Shown here: piece after piece, positions 61,604 through 64,000 of the stretch | Layout: each line of letters begins with the position of its first letter | How positions within the stretch are numbered: position 1 is the stretch's first letter | Origin: Alteromonas macleodii | GTDB lineage: Bacteria; Pseudomonadota; Gammaproteobacteria; Enterobacterales; Alteromonadaceae | Assembly: GCF_903772925.1 (NCBI RefSeq) | Contig: NZ_LR812090.1 | Location: 1,446,333 to 1,510,332, forward strand | Direction of reading: 5' to 3' | Length of the DNA: 64,000 bases | The notes under the pieces: model-generated | What the model was told of the DNA's origin: nothing | Databases searched by the model: none | What the model saw: only the letters and a program-made list of their open reading frames with translations | Translations under genes and position numbers: made by a program

Positions 61604-62218
61604 ATTCTTATATCCTTAATGGTTTTTATATACTTTAGATAGCACGCTTTAATGATGTTGGTACTAAACACAAATTTTGATATGTCGTGTTATGTGTTTA
61701 TAACCTTTGCTTCATACTTATCACGTATCGTGCCACTCTTAAAAAGTCATTTAAATCATGGGGTTAGTGTTTTTTTGTTAAAAGGTTAGCAAGCGTAGTG
61801 GCGTGATGAAACGTTTTGTAGTTTTAAGCGCCAATATATAGCGAATTTGACCATACGAATTAACATGCACTTAAGCATAGAAGTGGACAGACACTTATTT
61901 AGCTTTAAGAAACGAGCTGGACGCTCTAATTTAGTGGTAAAGCTCCAACAAAGCTGGTTATCTAAATACTCTTCTGCTAAGTATCAAGTTAGAGATATTG
62001 TGAGTGTGTGTCCGCCCAGTACAGGTGCGAAGTGATTAGTTCGCAGAAGAGCGAGTGTGTGTCCGCCCAGTACAGGTGCGAAGTGATTAGTCTGTAGAAA
62101 AGCGAGTGTGTGTCCACGAAGTACAGGCTGGATATCTAGGCTGATTAGGGGGGCTGTCCTCGATCTTAAACAGTATGTTGGTATTTATAGTTTTCATTTT
62201 TTGTTGAGGTGAGTAACG
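61604..62218. other. Intergenic region with repeats
   Basis: About 615 bases, AT-rich in the first half. It holds an exact 10-mer at 61885-61894 (context GTGGACAGACACTTATTT) and a 51-bp tandem repeat (62004-62127). A 62-codon frame through this stretch (61847-62035) runs across the repeats and is not accepted as a gene. Confidence 0.7.
62004..62127. repeat. 51-bp tandem repeat carrying GTGTGTGTCC
   Basis: GTGTGTGTCC occurs at 62004, 62055 and 62106, exactly 51 bp apart. The first two units share CGCCCAGTACAGGTGCGAAG and the following TGATTAGT; the third diverges after GTGTGTGTCC (ACGAAGTACAGGC). The copies are the sister form of the genome-dispersed 10-mer. Confidence 0.9.
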
Positions 62219-62713
62219 ATGATAAAGGTTTATCATAATCCAGAATGTGGAACGTCTAGAAATGTACTTGCAGTGATTAGAGCGGCGGGATATGACGTGG
62301 AAGTTATTGAGTATTTGAGTGTAGGGTGGGAGCGTGAACAGCTAAGCTATTTATTGCATGCAGCAGGCTTGACGCCTCGACAGGCGCTTAGGACAACAAA
62401 GTCGCCAGCGGCTGAGTTAGGGTTGCTTGATGAGTCGGTCAGCAACGAAGCTATCTTCGAACTTATGTTGAAGCATCCTATCCTGGTAAATAGGCCTATT
62501 GTTTGCATTCCTAAACATAAATATGAAAAAACAGCTTCATTATCTTCCGACCCAAATGAAGATAATGCTGTTGCTGATAACGCGAAAGAAACAGTAAAAC
62601 TATGTCGGCCTAGTGAAGCTGTATTGGATATTTTACCGGTATGGCCAAAAGGCCCTTTTGCTAAAGAAGACGGTACACCATTAATTGACCAAGACGGTGA
62701 ACGAGTAATTTAA
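62219..62713 (+). CDS. arsC: Arsenate reductase, glutaredoxin-type
   Basis: 164 aa. The catalytic Cys is in YHNPECGTSRN, and ALRTTKSPAAELGL, HPILVNRPIVCIPK and LCRPSEAVLDILP are family-conserved. It reduces arsenate with glutathione/glutaredoxin. Between VCIPK and LCRPSEAVL there are about 30 extra polar residues (KYEKTASLSSDPNEDNAVAD...), absent in typical ArsC (about 115-140 aa). There is no ars operon nearby; it is co-directional with and 12 bp before a DUF445 gene. Confidence 0.9.
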   Translation: MIKVYHNPECGTSRNVLAVIRAAGYDVEVIEYLSVGWEREQLSYLLHAAGLTPRQALRTTKSPAAELGLLDESVSNEAIFELMLKHPILVNRPIVCIPKHKYEKTASLSSDPNEDNAVADNAKETVKLCRPSEAVLDILPVWPKGPFAKEDGTPLIDQDGERVI

Positions 62714-62725
62714 ACGGAGTAGTTT

Positions 62726-64000
62726 ATGACGGACAAATATGCACAGCTAAACAGGTCCAAAAGGCTCGCATTGGCCTGTTTAGTTTTTGCCGCAGGTGTA
62801 TTTGTCTTTACGGTATTACTACCCAAGTTTTACCCAAACTTACAGGGTACATGGTGGTTAGGGCTTATAAAGATGGCGAGCGAGGCGGCACTCATCGGTG
62901 GCCTTGCTGACTGGTTTGCTGTAACTGCGCTGTTTAAACCAATACCAGCCCAGTACCCTATTCCCCATACCAATATCGTGGCAAGTAATAAGTCGGTTAT
63001 TGCTAATAACTTGTCTTTATTCGTTAAAGAGAAATTCTTTCACCCCGAAGCGATAGAAAAACTAATTCGAGACAGCGACCCTGCGAAGGGCGCTGGAAGA
63101 TGGTTGTCACAGGAAAGAAACGCTACTCGCTTAAGTCGCTTTATTTGTGACGCCTTTGCCGGCGTGTTACGTGTACTTGATGACAAACCCGTCAAAGCGT
63201 TTATTGCTAAAACAGCGCAGAAGGGTATTAACCAACTTGATCTTAGGCAGCTTATGGCAACCTCGTTAGGTGCCGTGACGAAAGAACGCCAGCACCAAAT
63301 CGTGCTCGATAGGGTATTAGGGAAACTAGCTAAGCTGCTCGCAGAGCCCGAAACTCAAATTTATATAGCAGATACGCTGGTCGTCTGGTTAAAAACTGAG
63401 TACAGCCGCATCGAAAAGCTCTTGCCGTCCAGCTGGCTAAGCGAGCAGGGTGCGCTGATTGCTGTTAAAGCCGTTTCAAGTATTTTAGAGGATATATACG
63501 AGGATGAGCACCATCCTATTCGACATGCTTTCGACGAACAGGTGCATGAGTTTTTATATGAGCTACAGCACAGCCCGTTAATGGAGAAAAAGGTAAACAG
63601 CTATCGCGAAAAAATCATTAATGACCCAGCATTAAATACCTATGTTCAGCAATCATGGGCCAAATTTCATCAATGGCTCTTAACGTCCCTTGAAGAACAA
63701 AATGGCAAAGCAGAAACTAAAGTGTCGGGTTTGCTAAAAGACTTGGGCACAACGTTAACGCAAGACAGTGAGTTAGCAAAAGCGTTTAATAAACACATTG
63801 GAGAAGCGGCTAAATATATGGCGCCTGAGTTGGCTGAATTTCTAACCCGCCATATCCGCAACACCATCAATAGCTGGGACGAACGCGAGATGGCAGAGCA
63901 GGTAGAACTAAATATTGGTCGCGACCTACAAAAAGTGCGTATTAACGGCACTATTGTCGGTGGTCTAATAGGTGCAGTATTGTTTGGAGTGGAGGCGCTA
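62726..64000 (+). CDS. DUF445 family membrane protein, 3'-truncated by window edge
   Basis: At least 425 aa, starting ATG 62726 (GGAG about 8 nt upstream), open to the window end. A hydrophobic N-terminus (LALACLVFAAGVFVFTVLLP) leads into EAALIGGLADWFAVTALFKPI, the DUF445 (YjiN) signature, then long amphipathic helices, and a second membrane stretch starts near the edge (TIVGGLIGAVLFGVEAL). Function unknown; likely inner membrane. Closely follows arsC. Confidence 0.9.
   Translation, partial: MTDKYAQLNRSKRLALACLVFAAGVFVFTVLLPKFYPNLQGTWWLGLIKMASEAALIGGLADWFAVTALFKPIPAQYPIPHTNIVASNKSVIANNLSLFVKEKFFHPEAIEKLIRDSDPAKGAGRWLSQERNATRLSRFICDAFAGVLRVLDDKPVKAFIAKTAQKGINQLDLRQLMATSLGAVTKERQHQIVLDRVLGKLAKLLAEPETQIYIADTLVVWLKTEYSRIEKLLPSSWLSEQGALIAVKAVSSILEDIYEDEHHPIRHAFDEQVHEFLYELQHSPLMEKKVNSYREKIINDPALNTYVQQSWAKFHQWLLTSLEEQNGKAETKVSGLLKDLGTTLTQDSELAKAFNKHIGEAAKYMAPELAEFLTRHIRNTINSWDEREMAEQVELNIGRDLQKVRINGTIVGGLIGAVLFGVEAL

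Noticed and set aside
61847..62035. 62-codon plus-strand frame
   Set aside because: It runs through an exact dispersed repeat and into the 51-bp tandem repeat, has no Shine-Dalgarno sequence and resembles no protein.

Overview
The window looks like a stretch of gammaproteobacterial chromosome, most probably Alteromonas or a close relative. This is inferred from protein resemblance and gene order: the biotin operon, the trp operon divergent from rnm(yciV)-yciO followed by scpA-scpB-rluB, tRNA-Val(UAC)/gltX/tRNA-Ala(GGC), yfcH-folX and tesA-ybbA-ybbP all follow arrangements known from enterobacteria and their relatives. Almost everything is housekeeping; there is no prophage, plasmid, CRISPR array or rRNA operon.

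Layout. 1-12 kb: a truncated membrane protein, a FISUMP protein, an SDR enzyme divergent from an AraC regulator, asnS, a Ca2+/Na+ antiporter, a RimK-like ligase overlapping a GNAT/C39 fusion gene, and small unknown genes. 11.7-17.3 kb: the biotin locus, bioA divergent from bioBFCD. 17.3-28.2 kb: pepE, a tyrosine phosphatase, btuCD-like ABC genes, a class II DAHP synthase, an Atm1-type exporter, moaA, a GNAT enzyme and a pseudo-receiver/TPR protein. 28.6-32.3 kb: four tRNA-Val genes, gltX, one tRNA-Ala and four tRNA-Glu genes. 32.6-47 kb: an M14 peptidase, a DUF1289 protein, dusC, a REP-associated tyrosine transposase (RAYT), tesA-ybbAP, yfcH-folX, an AI-2E family transporter, a PhoPQ-like system with a PepSY protein, and a PNPOx-like protein. 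47.3-54.6 kb: trpL(E)GD(CF)BA-yciI, with a leader peptide containing three consecutive Trp codons and an attenuator. 54.7-64 kb: rnm, yciO, scpAB, rluB, an aldo/keto reductase, a maa-like gene, a repeat lipoprotein, arsC and a truncated DUF445 gene.

The most unusual signal is a dispersed 10-mer, GGACAGACAC (reverse GTGTCTGTCC). I count 35 exact copies by eye, against roughly 0.1 expected by chance, plus about 15 copies of two sister forms (GGACAGTCAC and GGACACACAC). They crowd the intergenic spaces from 29 to 62 kb, sometimes as perfect inverted pairs with 10-16 bp stems, and also lie inside coding genes (bioF, bioD, tesA, ybbP, yfcH, trpCF, trpE, rnm), several in segments that look like family-atypical insertions. 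A RAYT gene sits in the middle, flanked on both sides by copies. The best hypothesis is a REP/RAYT-type system with an unusually short core; a DNA-uptake-signal-like role is the main alternative.
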